Of a DNA stretch of 64,000 nucleotides, positions 16,702 to 26,863 are shown one piece after another. How positions within the stretch are numbered: position 1 is the first letter of the stretch; the number at the start of each line of letters is the position of its first letter. Origin of the DNA: Saccharopolyspora thermophila (GTDB lineage: Bacteria; Actinomycetota; Actinomycetes; Mycobacteriales; Pseudonocardiaceae); NCBI RefSeq assembly GCF_014646075.1, contig NZ_BMMT01000022.1, forward strand, positions 25,820 to 89,819. Direction: 5' to 3'. Made by a program: the position numbers and the translations under genes. The notes beneath the pieces were generated by a model that saw only the letters and a list, made by a program, of their open reading frames with translations, was not told the origin of the DNA and ran no database searches.

Positions 16702-19700
16702 GTGTCCAGCAGCCCTGCGTCACAGTTCGGCCCCAACGAGTGGTTGATCGAGGAGATGTACGAGCAGTTCCTCCAAGATCCCACATCCGTAGACTCGGCG
16801 TGGCACGAATTCTTCGCCGACTACAAGCCGGGCCAGGCAGCCATCGAGAACACCGCTGCTGCGGCCACCGCGACAGCGGCCCAACCGACGACCACGGTTA
16901 CCGCCACCCGGACGAGCGAGTCCAACGGCCAGGTTCCCGCCACTGCGACCGCCCCGGCGACGAAGCCCGCTGCTGCGCCCAAGCCCTCCCCACAGCAGGC
17001 AGCCAAGGCTGCTCCGGTCAAGGAGCCGCAGGCTGGTGGGGACGTCAAGCCGTTGCGCGGTGCCGCGGCTGCGATCGCCAAGAACATGGACCAGTCGCTG
17101 ACCGTGCCGACCGCCACGAGCGTGCGCGCGGTGCCGGCCAAGCTGCTGTTCGACAACCGAATCGTCATCAACAACCACCTGAAGCGGAACAAGGGCGGCA
17201 AGGTCTCGTTCACCCACCTGATCGGCTACGCGCTGGTCCAGGCGGTGAAGGACTTCCCGAACATGAACCGCCACTACGGCGAGGACGCCAAGGGCAAGCC
17301 CGCGGTCGTCACGCCGGAGCACATCAACCTGGGTCTGGCGATCGACCTGCCGGGCAAGGACGGGTCGCGCAACCTCGTGGTCGCCTCCATCAAGGGCTGC
17401 GAGGACATGACCTTCTACCAGTTCTGGCAGGCATACGAGGACATCATCCGCAAGGCGCGCAGCAACTCGCTGACCGCGGACGACTTCGCCGGCACCACGA
17501 TCTCGCTGACCAACCCGGGCCCGTCGGGCACCAACCACTCGGTGCCGCGGCTGACCAGGGGGCAGAGCGCGATCATCGGCGTCGGCGCGATGGACTACCC
17601 GGCCGAATTCCAGGGCGCCAGCGAGAAGACGCTGGTCGACATGGGCATCAGCAAGATCGTGACGCTGACGTCCACCTACGACCACCGGGTGATCCAGGGC
17701 GCCGAGTCCGGTGACTTCCTGCGCAGGATGCACCAGCTGCTGCTGGGCGAGGACGGTTTCTACGACGACATCTTCGCGTCGCTTCGCATCCCGTACGAGC
17801 CGGTGCGCTGGACGCAGGACATCCCGGAGGGCGCGGTCGACAAGACCGCCCGGGTGCTGGAGCTGATCGACGCCTACCGCACCCGCGGCCACCTGATGGC
17901 CGACATCGACCCGCTGAACTACCGGCAGCGGCGGCACGAGGACCTCGACGTGCTGTCGCACAGCCTGACGCTGTGGGACCTGGACCGGGAGTTCGCCGTC
18001 GGTGGCTTCGCCGGCAAGGAGCACATGAAGCTCCGCGACGTGCTGGGCGTGCTGCGCGACTCGTACTGCCGCACCGTCGGCATCGAGTACATGCACATCC
18101 TCGAGCCCGACGAGCGGGAGTGGCTGCAGCAGCGGGTCGAGAAGCCGCACACCAAGCCTGAGGCGTCCGAGCAGAAGTACATCCTGTCGAAGCTCAACGC
18201 GGCCGAGGCGTTCGAGACATTCCTGCAGACCAAGTACGTCGGGCAGAAGCGGTTCTCGCTGGAGGGTGCCGAGACCGTGGTGCCGCTGCTGGACGCGGTG
18301 CTGGACACCGCGGCGGCGCACGAGCTCGACGAGGTCGTCATCGGCATGCCGCACCGCGGTCGGCTCAACGTGCTGGCCAACATCGTCGGCAAGCCGATCT
18401 CGCAGATTTTCCGCGAGTTCGAGGGCAACCTGGACCCGGGGCAGGCGCACGGTTCCGGTGACGTGAAGTACCACCTCGGCGCCGAGGGCAAGTACTTCCG
18501 GATGTTCGGCGACGGCGAGACGAAGGTGTCGCTGACGTCCAACCCGTCGCACCTGGAGGCCGTGGACCCGGTGCTGGAGGGCATCGTCCGTGCCAAGCAG
18601 GACCTCCTGGACAAGGGTCAGGAGGGCTTCACCGTCCTGCCGGTGCTGCTGCACGGTGACGCCGCGTTCGCCGGGCAGGGTGTGGTCGCCGAGACCCTGA
18701 ACCTGTCGTTGCTGCGGGGCTACCGCACCGGCGGCACGGTCCACGTGATCGTGAACAACCAGGTCGGTTACACCACCGCGCCGGAGAACTCGCGGTCCAG
18801 CAAGTACTGCACCGACGTGGCGAAGATGATCGGTGCCCCCGTGTTTCACGTCAACGGTGATGACCCGGAGGCGTGCGTCTGGGTGGCGAAGCTGGCCGTG
18901 GAGTACCGCCAGGCGTTCGGCAAGGACGTCGTGATCGACATGGTCTGCTACCGCCGTCGCGGCCACAACGAGGGCGACGACCCGTCGATGACGCAGCCGA
19001 AGATGTACGACGCCATCGACAAGATGCGCAGCGTCCGCAAGGTCTACACCGAGGCTCTGATCGGACGCGGTGACATCACCGTCGACGAGGCCGAGAAGGC
19101 CCTGAAGGACTACGCCGCCCAGTTGGAGCACGTGTTCAACGAGGTGCGCGAGCTGGAGAAGCACCCGCCGGAGCCGAGCCCGTCGGTGGAGTCCGAGCAG
19201 CAGCTGCCCAAGGGTCTGTCGACCGCGATTCCGCGGGAGGTCGTGGAGCGGATCGCCGAGTCGCAGATCAACCTGCCGGAGGGCTTCACCCCGCACCCGC
19301 GGGTCAAGCCGGTTCTGGAGCGGCGCGCCAAGATGGGCCGCGAGGGCGGCATCGACTGGGCCTTCGGCGAGCTGCTGGCGTTCGGTTCGCTGGTCATGGA
19401 GGGCCGTCAGGTCCGCCTGACCGGTCAGGACAGCCGCCGCGGCACGTTCGGCCAGCGACACTCGGTGCTCATCGACCGCAAGAACAACAGCGAGTACACG
19501 CCGCTGCAGCACCTGTCGCCGGACCAGGCGAAGTTCATGGTCTACGACTCGGCTCTGTCGGAGTTCGCGGCGCTGGGCTTCGAGTACGGCTACTCGGTCG
19601 GCAACCCCGACGCGCTGGTGCTGTGGGAGGCGCAGTTCGGCGACTTCTTCAACGGCGCCCAGTCGATCATCGACGAGTTCATCTCGTCCGGTGAGGCGAA

Positions 19701-20379
19701 GTGGGGTCAGCGTTCCGATGTGGTCCTGCTGCTGCCGCACGGCCACGAGGGCCAGGGCCCGGACCACACTTCCGGTCGCATCGAGCGCTGGCTGCAGCTG
19801 TGCGCCGAGGGTTCGATGACGGTCGCGATGCCGTCGACCCCGGCGAACTACTTCCACCTGCTGCGGCGGCACGCGCTGGACGGCATCCACCGCCCGCTGG
19901 TGGTGTTCACGCCGAAGTCGATGCTGCGGTTGAAGGCGGCGACCAGCCCGGTCGAAGCGTTCACCGAAGGCAAGTTCACCTCGGTGATCGACGACCCGAC
20001 GCAGCCGGACCCGAAGTCGGTGCGCCGCGTGGTGCTGTGCACCGGCAAGCTCTACTACGAGCTGGCCGCGCACCGCGACAAGAACGGCATCACCGACACC
20101 GCGATCGTGCGTCTGGAGCAGCTGTACCCGCTGCCGCACCGCAAGCTGGGTGCGATCTTCGAGCGCTACGCGAACGCCGACGAGATCCGCTGGGTGCAGG
20201 AGGAGCCGGCGAACCAGGGCGCCTGGCCGTTCCTGGGTCTGGCGCTGCCGGAGCTGTTCCCGCAGCTGCTGGGTCGCCTCAAGCGAGTGTCGCGTCGCGC
20301 GATGGCCGCCCCGGCGACCGGTCTGGCCAAGGTCCACGAGGTCGAGCAGGCCGAGGTCGTGAACAACGCCTTCGCCTGA
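16702..20379 (+). CDS. kgd: Multifunctional 2-oxoglutarate decarboxylase/dehydrogenase E1-E2 (Kgd)
   Basis: 1225 residues from GTG 16702 (start [20 protein letters not shown]). An N-terminal segment (1-40) is followed by an Ala/Thr/Pro-rich linker (about 45-115), an E2-type acyltransferase domain with the catalytic DHRV (about 326), and a thiamine-diphosphate E1 domain (about 365-1225) with GMPHRGRLN and GHNEGDDPS. This fused form is typical of Corynebacteriales and Pseudonocardiales. It feeds the 2-oxoglutarate dehydrogenase complex with lipoamide dehydrogenase and the AceF-type E2. The N-terminus of the fused enzyme is where GarA/OdhI regulators bind. The length is close to the mycobacterial enzyme. 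A strong terminator follows. Confidence 0.97.
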   Translation: MSSSPASQFGPNEWLIEEMYEQFLQDPTSVDSAWHEFFADYKPGQAAIENTAAAATATAAQPTTTVTATRTSESNGQVPATATAPATKPAAAPKPSPQQAAKAAPVKEPQAGGDVKPLRGAAAAIAKNMDQSLTVPTATSVRAVPAKLLFDNRIVINNHLKRNKGGKVSFTHLIGYALVQAVKDFPNMNRHYGEDAKGKPAVVTPEHINLGLAIDLPGKDGSRNLVVASIKGCEDMTFYQFWQAYEDIIRKARSNSLTADDFAGTTISLTNPGPSGTNHSVPRLTRGQSAIIGVGAMDYPAEFQGASEKTLVDMGISKIVTLTSTYDHRVIQGAESGDFLRRMHQLLLGEDGFYDDIFASLRIPYEPVRWTQDIPEGAVDKTARVLELIDAYRTRGHLMADIDPLNYRQRRHEDLDVLSHSLTLWDLDREFAVGGFAGKEHMKLRDVLGVLRDSYCRTVGIEYMHILEPDEREWLQQRVEKPHTKPEASEQKYILSKLNAAEAFETFLQTKYVGQKRFSLEGAETVVPLLDAVLDTAAAHELDEVVIGMPHRGRLNVLANIVGKPISQIFREFEGNLDPGQAHGSGDVKYHLGAEGKYFRMFGDGETKVSLTSNPSHLEAVDPVLEGIVRAKQDLLDKGQEGFTVLPVLLHGDAAFAGQGVVAETLNLSLLRGYRTGGTVHVIVNNQVGYTTAPENSRSSKYCTDVAKMIGAPVFHVNGDDPEACVWVAKLAVEYRQAFGKDVVIDMVCYRRRGHNEGDDPSMTQPKMYDAIDKMRSVRKVYTEALIGRGDITVDEAEKALKDYAAQLEHVFNEVRELEKHPPEPSPSVESEQQLPKGLSTAIPREVVERIAESQINLPEGFTPHPRVKPVLERRAKMGREGGIDWAFGELLAFGSLVMEGRQVRLTGQDSRRGTFGQRHSVLIDRKNNSEYTPLQHLSPDQAKFMVYDSALSEFAALGFEYGYSVGNPDALVLWEAQFGDFFNGAQSIIDEFISSGEAKWGQRSDVVLLLPHGHEGQGPDHTSGRIERWLQLCAEGSMTVAMPSTPANYFHLLRRHALDGIHRPLVVFTPKSMLRLKAATSPVEAFTEGKFTSVIDDPTQPDPKSVRRVVLCTGKLYYELAAHRDKNGITDTAIVRLEQLYPLPHRKLGAIFERYANADEIRWVQEEPANQGAWPFLGLALPELFPQLLGRLKRVSRRAMAAPATGLAKVHEVEQAEVVNNAFA

Positions 20380-20394
20380 TCCCGGGCTCGAAGC

Positions 20395-20433
20395 GGGCCG
20401 CCGGTTCCCCGGAACCGGCGGCCCGTTCCTTTT
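20395..20433 (+). terminator. Intrinsic terminator of kgd
   Basis: A perfect 14-bp stem (GGGCCGCCGGTTCC at 20395-20408, complement at 20411-20424) followed by GTTCCTTTT. It starts 16 nt after the kgd stop. Confidence 0.88.
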
Positions 20434-20452
20434 ACCCGCCCCTGGCCTGACG

Positions 20453-20476
20453 GGTGGCAGGAAGGTTCCCTTGTTG
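20453..20476. repeat. Dispersed-repeat copy (reverse orientation)
   Basis: GTGGCAGGAAGGTTCCCTTG at 20454 onward, between the kgd terminator and the DUF6104 gene. It is oriented opposite to kgd. Confidence 0.75.
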
Positions 20477-20557
20477 AGGTCGCGGCGGGGTTTCGTACCC
20501 TGCTGTTCTGCCAGGCAGATCGCATCGGCAGACATCGGAGAGAACGAGGAGGAAACG

Positions 20558-20734
20558 GTGTACTTCACCGACCGCGGCATTGAGGAGCTCGAGGATCGTC
20601 GCGGTGACGACGAGGTCACCCTGGCGTGGGTCGCCGACCGGATGCGGGCCTTCGTCGACCTCAACCCGGAGTTCGAGGACGCCACCGAGCGGCTGGCCAC
20701 GTTCCTCGCCCGCGACGACGCCGACGACGACTGA
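20558..20734 (+). CDS. DUF6104 family small protein
   Basis: 58 residues from GTG 20558, preceded by GAGGAGGA. The sequence YFTDRGIEELEDRRGDDEVT followed by LAWVADRMRAFVDLNPEFED matches the small acidic DUF6104 proteins commonly encoded downstream of kgd in actinobacteria. It is highly acidic, with a DDADDD tail. Function is unknown. It is separated from kgd by a terminator and a repeat, so it has its own promoter. Confidence 0.85.
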   Translation: MYFTDRGIEELEDRRGDDEVTLAWVADRMRAFVDLNPEFEDATERLATFLARDDADDD

Positions 20735-20840
20735 GGCGCGGCGCCTCCGCCCCGTCGGAGATCCCGGCCCTGCCCTGGCCCCACCCGAGGCAGGATTGCG
20801 CCGCTGAGATTCATCGCGCCTGGGAGCTCGGGGACCTGCT

Positions 20841-21127
20841 GGGCAGGAAGGTTCCCGGCTCCACACTGCGCGCACCACTCGCCCACTTCCCCATCGCACC
20901 GGCACCGGCGGACTCCCCGCCATGCCCGCACCTCCGCACCAGGCGACAGAAAGGTTCCCGTGCCGCCTCCCGGGCCAGCGGTGACAGGAAAGCTCCCTTC
21001 CTCCACCTCCGCCGGGCCCGTTGTGGCAGGAAAGTTCCCTTGCTGCTCTTCGTGAGCCGAAGTGGCAGAAAGGTTCCTGTGCTCCACCCCCACCGGGCCC
21101 GTTGTGGCAGGAAAGTTCCCTTGCTCC
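20841..21127. repeat. Array of six dispersed-repeat copies
   Basis: Reverse-orientation copies at 20841-20862, 20943-20964, 20980-21004, 21023-21045, 21062-21085 and 21104-21127. The last four form a degenerate tandem array with start-to-start steps of 43, 39 and 42 nt, separated by a spacer of the type ACCTCCGCCGGGCCCGTT. Read on the minus strand, the array starts 7 nt after the stop of the broken monooxygenase-fold gene. The whole 399-nt gap (20735-21133) holds no other gene. Confidence 0.8.
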
Positions 21128-21133
21128 AGGCGG

Positions 21134-21756
21134 TCACGACACCCGGGTGAGGCTGCGGTGTAGGTGGTAGAGGTTGCTGGGCGTCAGGGGTTCGGTGTGG
21201 TGGGTGCTGGTGGTCGCCGATTCCGCGTCCGTCCACTCCTCGTAGAGCAGGACGCGGGTGCCGTCGGTGCTGATGTGGAAGTGGGCCGCGACGAGGCCCT
21301 GGGGCAGCGGCGGGCCGGCGATCCGGTCGTGGACGTCGGTGACCAGGTGGCGGGCCGCGTCGTGGCCGTCGGTGTCGACGGTGCGGACGGCGACCAGGTT
21401 CGCCGGTCTCTGGTCGGGCGCCACGATGCTGCCGCGCAGCCGGTACCGGACCAGCCCGGGGCGCTCGATGCCGGGCACGACTTCGTCGATGCCGCGCACC
21501 AGGGTCGGCCGGTGGTGCGCATGAACTCGCGGTGCGCGTCGTCGTCGGTCCACTGCGCGTAGTTGAGGACCGTCGTGCCGTCGGCGCTGATGAAGCAGTT
21601 CAGCGACAGGAACGCCGGTGGCCGCGGCGCGACGCGCCATTCGGCGATGGTGGCGTCGACCGTGGCGCGCTGCCGCTGGGGCGTGCCCACCAGCCACGCG
21701 CTCACGAGGATGGTGCCAACGTCGCGGCGGGTGATGTCGGGCAGCACGGGCGTCAT
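21134..21756 (-). pseudogene. Tandem antibiotic-biosynthesis-monooxygenase-fold protein, frameshifted
   Basis: From ATG 21756 the frame reads MTPVLPDITRRDVGTILVSA through FISADGTTVLNYAQWTDDDA and HREFMRTTGRP, a first ABM-type ferredoxin-like domain. Near 21500-21512 it loses sense. The +1 frame continues with LVRGIDEVVPGIERPGLVRY, then FHISTDGTRVLLYEEWTDAE, a second ABM-like domain, ending at 21134. Joined, they give a normal two-domain protein of about 206 residues. One base is missing or added at the junction, so the gene is broken or the read has an error. Confidence 0.75.
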
Positions 21757-21948
21757 CGAAGGCTACTCGCTGGTCGTGTTCCACCCGATCCTGTGACTTC
21801 CACTGAGGTGGAGGTCAAGACGGCACCGCTCGGGTGTCCCCCGGAATTGGGAAGTTGGTCCCCGTCATGGGGATCCACTCGGCAGGTTCCGTCGGAGTGT
21901 GATCACCTCCCTTCTGCCACAGCCCGAACGATCACGGAGGAACGCTTC

Positions 21949-22296
21949 ATGCGACGTCTGCTCGCCAGCACCCTGTTCATCGGCCTGGCCACGCTGGGCA
22001 CCACCGGAACCGCCGCCGCGGTCGACGAACCGCATGGCCTGGCCCAGGTGTCCGCGGTGTACAACGCCGTCTTCGCCGACGAGCCGCAGACCACGCCCGC
22101 GCCGCAGCTACAGCACTCCATCTCGACGCAGCACTCGGTGCAGCACCACGGGCAGCCGGTGTCGCAGCACAACCATTCGACGCAGAACGGTCCGGAGCAC
22201 AACCAGAACTTCCAGCACAACTCGTACTCGAGCTCGCACCACTCGGTCCTGCACAACGGCAGGCCGGTGCCCGGCGGCTGGGACTGGCTCGGCTGA
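21949..22296 (+). CDS. Secreted His/Gln/Asn/Ser-rich protein of unknown function
   Basis: 115 residues from ATG 21949 (CGGAGG 8 nt upstream). A Sec signal peptide (1-26, GTAAA-VDEP) precedes a segment with [17 protein letters not shown] and then a low-complexity region rich in His, Gln, Asn and Ser. That region contains two related motifs, [10 protein letters not shown] and [10 protein letters not shown]. It ends GGWDWLG. There are no Cys residues. The His content suggests metal binding at or outside the cell surface, but this is inference. It resembles no family I recognise. It stands alone, with its own terminator. Confidence 0.72.
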   Translation: MRRLLASTLFIGLATLGTTGTAAAVDEPHGLAQVSAVYNAVFADEPQTTPAPQLQHSISTQHSVQHHGQPVSQHNHSTQNGPEHNQNFQHNSYSSSHHSVLHNGRPVPGGWDWLG

Positions 22297-22309
22297 GCAC
22301 CGGTGTTCC

Positions 22310-22346
22310 CGCGCCCCGCTCGTCGCCCGACGGGCGGGGCGCGTTG
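22310..22346 (+). terminator. Intrinsic terminator after the His-rich protein gene
   Basis: Stem GCGCCCCGC (22311-22319) with GCGGGGCGC (22334-22342), with an inner CGTCG/CGACG helix, then GTTGT. It starts 14 nt after the stop. Confidence 0.75.
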
Positions 22347-22445
22347 TGCAGGTCCGCTAACCAGGCAGTGCAGAAAGTCGAGATGGACCTGCCCGCGGTC
22401 CGGCGCGAAACTCCGTTGCAGCCATTGAGGAGAGAGGGAAGGACC

Positions 22446-23486
22446 TTGCGTGCACTGGTGAAGACCTCACCCGCACCCGGTCTGGAGCTGACCGAGCTGC
22501 CCGACCCCACGCCCGGCCCGAACGAGGTCGTGGTGCGGGTCGTGCGCACCGGGATCTGCGGGACGGACCTGCACATCGCGTCGTGGGACGACTGGGCGGC
22601 GCGCACGGTGCCGACGCCGCTGGTGGTGGGCCACGAGTTCGCCGGTGAGGTGGTGGCGGTCGGCGCCGCTGTCACCCAGACGAGGGTCGGTGACTTCGTC
22701 AGCGGCGAGGGGCACCTGGTGTGCGGCCGGTGCCGCAACTGCCTCGCCGGGCGGCGGCACCTGTGCGCGCACACCGAGGGGCTGGGCGTGCACCGCGACG
22801 GGGCGTTCGCCGAGTTCGCGGTGCTGCCGGAGCAGAACGTGTGGGTGCATCGTGGGCAGGTGGACCCGGACGTCGCGGCGATCTTCGACCCGTTCGGCAA
22901 CGCGGTGCACACCGCGCTCAGCTTCCCGGTCGTCGGCGAGGACGTGCTGATCACCGGTGCGGGCCCGATCGGGCTGATGGCCGCGAGCGTCGCCAAGCAC
23001 GCCGGGGCGCGGCACGTGGTGATCACCGACGTCAGCGAGCACCGGCTGGAGCTGGCGCGGCGCGTCGGCGTGGACCTGGCGGTGAACGTGTCGAAGACCC
23101 GGGTCGCCGACGCACAGCAGCAGCTGGGGATGAGCGAGGGCTTCGACGTCGCCATGGAGGTTTCCGGGCAGCCCGCCGCACTGCGGGAGGTCGTGGCGAA
23201 CATGGCGCACGGCGGCCGGATCGCGATGCTGGGGTTGCCCGCCGAAAGTTTCGCGGTGGACTGGAGCGCCGTGGTGTTCAAGATGCTCACCGTCAAGGGC
23301 ATCTACGGGCGGGAGATGTTCGAGACCTGGTACTCGATGTCGGTGCTGCTGGAGGCGGGCCTGGACCTGTCGCCGGTGATCACGCACCGGTTCCCCTACA
23401 CGCAGCACGCCGAGGCGTTCGAGACGGCCCGCGGTGGCCGTTGCGGCAAGGTCATTCTGGACTGGACAGCGGGAGGTTCCGCCTGA
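22446..23486 (+). CDS. tdh: L-threonine 3-dehydrogenase
   Basis: 346 residues from TTG 22446 (GGAAGGA just upstream; family N-terminus [14 protein letters not shown]). A zinc- and NAD-dependent medium-chain dehydrogenase that oxidises threonine to 2-amino-3-ketobutyrate. Catalytic zinc site: [10 protein letters not shown] and GHEFAGEV. Structural zinc: [20 protein letters not shown], then C. The TDH signature [15 protein letters not shown] and Rossmann [10 protein letters not shown] are present. Its stop overlaps the kbl start (TGATG). Together they convert threonine to glycine and acetyl-CoA. Confidence 0.96.
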   Translation: MRALVKTSPAPGLELTELPDPTPGPNEVVVRVVRTGICGTDLHIASWDDWAARTVPTPLVVGHEFAGEVVAVGAAVTQTRVGDFVSGEGHLVCGRCRNCLAGRRHLCAHTEGLGVHRDGAFAEFAVLPEQNVWVHRGQVDPDVAAIFDPFGNAVHTALSFPVVGEDVLITGAGPIGLMAASVAKHAGARHVVITDVSEHRLELARRVGVDLAVNVSKTRVADAQQQLGMSEGFDVAMEVSGQPAALREVVANMAHGGRIAMLGLPAESFAVDWSAVVFKMLTVKGIYGREMFETWYSMSVLLEAGLDLSPVITHRFPYTQHAEAFETARGGRCGKVILDWTAGGSA

Positions 23487-24673
23487 TGTACGCGTTCGCC
23501 GATGACCTGCGGGCCGAGCTGGCCGAGATCCGCGCCGCCGGCCTGTACAAGGACGAGCGGGTGCTGGATTCGCCGCAGCGCGCCCGGGTGGGGGTCGCGG
23601 GTACCGAGGTGCTCAACTTTTGCGCGAACAACTACCTGGGGTTGGCCGATCACCCGGCGCTGGTCGCAGCCGCCGAGCAGGCACTGGCCAAGTGGGGTTT
23701 CGGGATGGCGTCAGTGCGGTTCATCTGCGGCACGCAGGCCCCGCACAAGGAGCTGGAGCGGCGGCTGTCGCGGTTTTTGGGCACCGACGACACGATCCTG
23801 TACAGCTCGTGCTTCGACGCCAACGGCGGGCTGTTCGAGACGCTGCTCGACGAGCGGGACGTGGTGATCTCCGACGAGTTGAACCACGCGAGCATCATCG
23901 ACGGCATCCGGTTGTGCAAGGCGCGGCGCGCCCGCTACCGCAACCGCGACATGGCTGATCTGGCGCGGTTGCTGGAGGAGCACCGGGACGCGCGGCGCAA
24001 ACTGGTCGTCACCGACGGCGTGTTCTCGATGGACGGCTATCTGGCGCCGCTGGACGAGATCTGCGCGCTCGCCGACGAGCACCGGGCGCTGGTGGTGGTC
24101 GACGATTCGCACGCCGTCGGGTTCACCGGGCCGACCGGTGCGGGCACCCCGGAGCTGTTCGGCGTGACCGACCGGGTGGATGTGGTGACCGGCACATTGG
24201 GCAAGGCGCTCGGTGGCGCCAGCGGTGGCTACGTGTCCGGGCGGGCCGAGATCGTGGAGATGCTGCGCCAGCGGTCCCGGCCGTATCTGTTCTCGAACTC
24301 GCTGGCCCCGTCGATCGTGGCCGCGTCGCTGGCGGCGCTGGACCTGGTGGCCGCGCAGCCGGAGCTGCGCCAGCGGTTGCGGGACAACAGCGAGCTGTTC
24401 CGCCGCCGGATGACCGAGGAGGGCTTCGACCTGCTTCCCGGATCGCATCCGATCATCCCGGTGATGATCGGGGACGCCGCCGAGGCGGCGCGGATGGCGG
24501 ACCTGCTGCTGGCGGAGGGCGTGTACGTCATCGGGTTCTCCTACCCGGTGGTGCCGAAGGGCAAGGCCCGCATCCGCACCCAGATGTCGGCGGCGCACAG
24601 CGCGGCGGACGTGGAGCGGGCGGTGGCTGCGTTCGTCGCGGCGCGCGAGCGGATGGGTACCCTCCGGGGGTGA
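23486..24673 (+). CDS. kbl: Glycine C-acetyltransferase (2-amino-3-ketobutyrate CoA ligase)
   Basis: 395 residues from ATG 23486. A PLP enzyme of the alpha-oxoamine synthase family with the PLP lysine in [13 protein letters not shown]-terminal [15 protein letters not shown] and the [12 protein letters not shown] aspartate region. It cleaves 2-amino-3-ketobutyrate with CoA to glycine and acetyl-CoA. It is coupled to tdh by a one-base overlap. The stop overlaps the GTG of the LysR gene. Glycine made here would feed the riboswitch-controlled glycine system elsewhere in the window (inference). Confidence 0.96.
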   Translation: MYAFADDLRAELAEIRAAGLYKDERVLDSPQRARVGVAGTEVLNFCANNYLGLADHPALVAAAEQALAKWGFGMASVRFICGTQAPHKELERRLSRFLGTDDTILYSSCFDANGGLFETLLDERDVVISDELNHASIIDGIRLCKARRARYRNRDMADLARLLEEHRDARRKLVVTDGVFSMDGYLAPLDEICALADEHRALVVVDDSHAVGFTGPTGAGTPELFGVTDRVDVVTGTLGKALGGASGGYVSGRAEIVEMLRQRSRPYLFSNSLAPSIVAASLAALDLVAAQPELRQRLRDNSELFRRRMTEEGFDLLPGSHPIIPVMIGDAAEAARMADLLLAEGVYVIGFSYPVVPKGKARIRTQMSAAHSAADVERAVAAFVAARERMGTLRG

Positions 24674-25575
24674 TCGACCCCCGTCGGCTGCAGGTCCTGC
24701 GCGCGCTCGCCGATCACGGCACGGTGCGAGCGGCGGCGGAAAAGCTGTATCTGACGCCGTCCGCGGTGTCGCAGCAGCTCACCGCGTTGGAGCACGAGGT
24801 CGGGCAGGCGCTGCTGGTGCGGCAGGGGCGGCGGGTGCGGTTGACCGCGGCGGGTGAGCTGCTGGTGGAGCACGCCAAGGCGGTGCTGGCGGAGCTGGAG
24901 CGCGCGGAGGCGAGCCTGGCCGCGTGCGCGGGAGGTACCGTCGGCACCGTCGAGGTGGCGTCGTTCGCGTCGGCGATCACGCAGGTGGTCGCGCCGGCGA
25001 TCGTGGCGCTGCGGGAGCGGGCGCCGGGGGTGCGGGTGCTGGTGCGCGACGCCGAGGCGCACAACAGCCTGGTGATGCTGCTGGCCGGGGAGATCGACAT
25101 CGCGATCTCGATGGAGTACACCTCGACGTTGCAGGCCGATGCCCGGCGGGTGAGCCGTTTCCCGCTCTATGCCGAGCCGTTCGACGTGGTGCTGCCGCCG
25201 GAGCACCGGCTGGGCGCGGCCGCCGAGGTGGCGTTGGACGAGTTGCGCGACGAGGACTGGATCGCGCCGCTGCCCGGTAACCCGTGCCGCGCGGTGGCGC
25301 AGGTGTCGTGCGAGAGCGCGGGTTTCCTGCCGCGGATCACGCACACGTCGGACGACTTCCACGCCGTCGTGGCGCTCGTGGCGGCGGGCACGGGGGTCGC
25401 CCTGGTGCCGCGCACCGCGATTTCCCATGAGCACGGCGCGGTCGCGCGGCCGGTTGCGGGCCGGGCCCCGACCCGCCGGGTGTTCGCGGCGGTGCAGTGC
25501 GGCCGGGAGGAGCATCCGCTCGTGCGCGTGGTCCTCGACGCACTGCTGGAGCAGCGCGCCCCCGCGATCGACTGA
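24670..25575 (+). CDS. LysR-family transcriptional regulator
   Basis: 301 residues from GTG 24670 (overlap GTGA with kbl). N-terminal winged HTH ([20 protein letters not shown], then [13 protein letters not shown]) followed by a substrate-binding LysR domain. It is in the same operon as tdh-kbl and so probably regulates threonine catabolism. LysR regulators are usually divergent from their targets, so a co-transcribed location is less usual. The effector is unknown. Confidence 0.9.
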   Translation: MIDPRRLQVLRALADHGTVRAAAEKLYLTPSAVSQQLTALEHEVGQALLVRQGRRVRLTAAGELLVEHAKAVLAELERAEASLAACAGGTVGTVEVASFASAITQVVAPAIVALRERAPGVRVLVRDAEAHNSLVMLLAGEIDIAISMEYTSTLQADARRVSRFPLYAEPFDVVLPPEHRLGAAAEVALDELRDEDWIAPLPGNPCRAVAQVSCESAGFLPRITHTSDDFHAVVALVAAGTGVALVPRTAISHEHGAVARPVAGRAPTRRVFAAVQCGREEHPLVRVVLDALLEQRAPAID

Positions 25576-25661
25576 ATCTGTCCACAGTGGTCATTGCGCG
25601 GCGGCCGGCACCGGGAATCCGGCGGTAACGGCGAGGTTGTGGAGCACGCGGGGACCTGCGC

Positions 25662-26819
25662 TCATCTGACGCGGGTGCCCCTGCGCCAGACGGCGTGGGT
25701 CAGCGGGACTCCGGGCCGGTATGCGAGCCAGGCCGCGCTGGGTGCGTCGAGGACGTGCACGTCCGCGCGGGCGCCCACGCGCAGGATGCCGACCGCACCG
25801 TCACCGGACTCGCGCCGCAGCGCCCGCGCTCCGCCCCACGTCGCGGCGCGCACGGCTTCGTCGATGCTCATCCGCATCTGCAGCACCGCGGTCGTCACGC
25901 AGAACGCCATGGATGACGTGTACGAGGACCCCGGGTTGCAGTTGGACGCCAGGGCCACGGTCGCGCCCGCGTCGAGCAGGGCCCGCGCGTTGGGCAGCGG
26001 TTGGCGCGTGGACATATCGCACGCGGGCAGCAGCGTCGCCACCGTGTCCGACCCCGCCAGGGCGTCCACATCGGACTCCGTGAGGTAGGTGCAGTGGTCC
26101 ACGCTGGCGGCGCCGAGTTCGACCGCCAGCTGCACGCCCGGCCCCGGGGCGAGCTGGTTGCCGTGCACCCGCAGGCCCAGGCCGCGTTCCTTCGCCGCCA
26201 CCAGCACCCGCCGCGACTGGTCGGCGTCGAAGGCGCCCGTCTCGCAGAACACGTCGCACCAGCCGACGTGCGGCGCCACCGCGTCGAGCATCTCGCCGCA
26301 TACCAGGTCCACGTAGCGGTCCGCGTCCTCCCCGGGCGGGACGAGGTGGGCGCCGAGGAACGTCACCTCGTCGGCTTCCGCCGCGATGCGGGCCGCGCGC
26401 AGCTCGTCGGCGACGGTCAGCCCGTAGCCGGTCTTGGTCTCCACGTAGGTGGTGCCCTGCGCGGCGGCCTCGGCGAGGTGTTTGCGCAGGTTGGCCGCCA
26501 GCTCTGCGTCGCTGGCGGCACGCGTCGCCCGGACGGTCACCGCGATGCCGCCGGCCTGGTAGGGCTTGCCGTCCATCCGGGCGGCGAACTCGGCGGTGCG
26601 GTCCCCGGCAAAGACCAGGTGGGTGTGGCTGTCCACCCAGCCGGGCAGGACCGCGCGCCCGGCCACGTCCACCTGCTCGTCGGCTGCGGGGGCGCGCGAG
26701 GCGGGCCCGACCCAGGCGATCCGGTCGCCGTCGATGACCAGCGCGGCGTCGGTGAGCGCGCCCAGCTCCTCGTCGTTGGTCGTCAGCTCGCCGATGCCGG
26801 TGATGGCGGTGCTCGTCAT
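25662..26819 (-). CDS. hutI: Imidazolonepropionase
   Basis: 385 residues from ATG 26819 (GAGGATCC upstream). An amidohydrolase-superfamily enzyme that hydrolyses 4-imidazolone-5-propionate to N-formimino-L-glutamate. Metal ligands include the [11 protein letters not shown] motif and [17 protein letters not shown] and the [11 protein letters not shown] loop are family features. Last gene of the hut operon, 44 nt after hutF. It ends convergently with the LysR gene. Confidence 0.96.
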   Translation of the reverse strand: MTSTAITGIGELTTNDEELGALTDAALVIDGDRIAWVGPASRAPAADEQVDVAGRAVLPGWVDSHTHLVFAGDRTAEFAARMDGKPYQAGGIAVTVRATRAASDAELAANLRKHLAEAAAQGTTYVETKTGYGLTVADELRAARIAAEADEVTFLGAHLVPPGEDADRYVDLVCGEMLDAVAPHVGWCDVFCETGAFDADQSRRVLVAAKERGLGLRVHGNQLAPGPGVQLAVELGAASVDHCTYLTESDVDALAGSDTVATLLPACDMSTRQPLPNARALLDAGATVALASNCNPGSSYTSSMAFCVTTAVLQMRMSIDEAVRAATWGGARALRRESGDGAVGILRVGARADVHVLDAPSAAWLAYRPGVPLTHAVWRRGTRVR

Positions 26820-26863
26820 CGTTGGATCCTCGTCGGTCGTAGGAGCGAAGACACGCGCGGGTT

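Noticed and set aside
16720..21093. Minus-strand ORF of 1457 codons
   Set aside because: Antisense to kgd; the translation is His/Arg/Val/Leu-rich shadow and runs through the repeat array.
9133..21127. Dispersed repeats as IS-element inverted repeats
   Set aside because: No transposase lies between or near any pair, and many copies are single.
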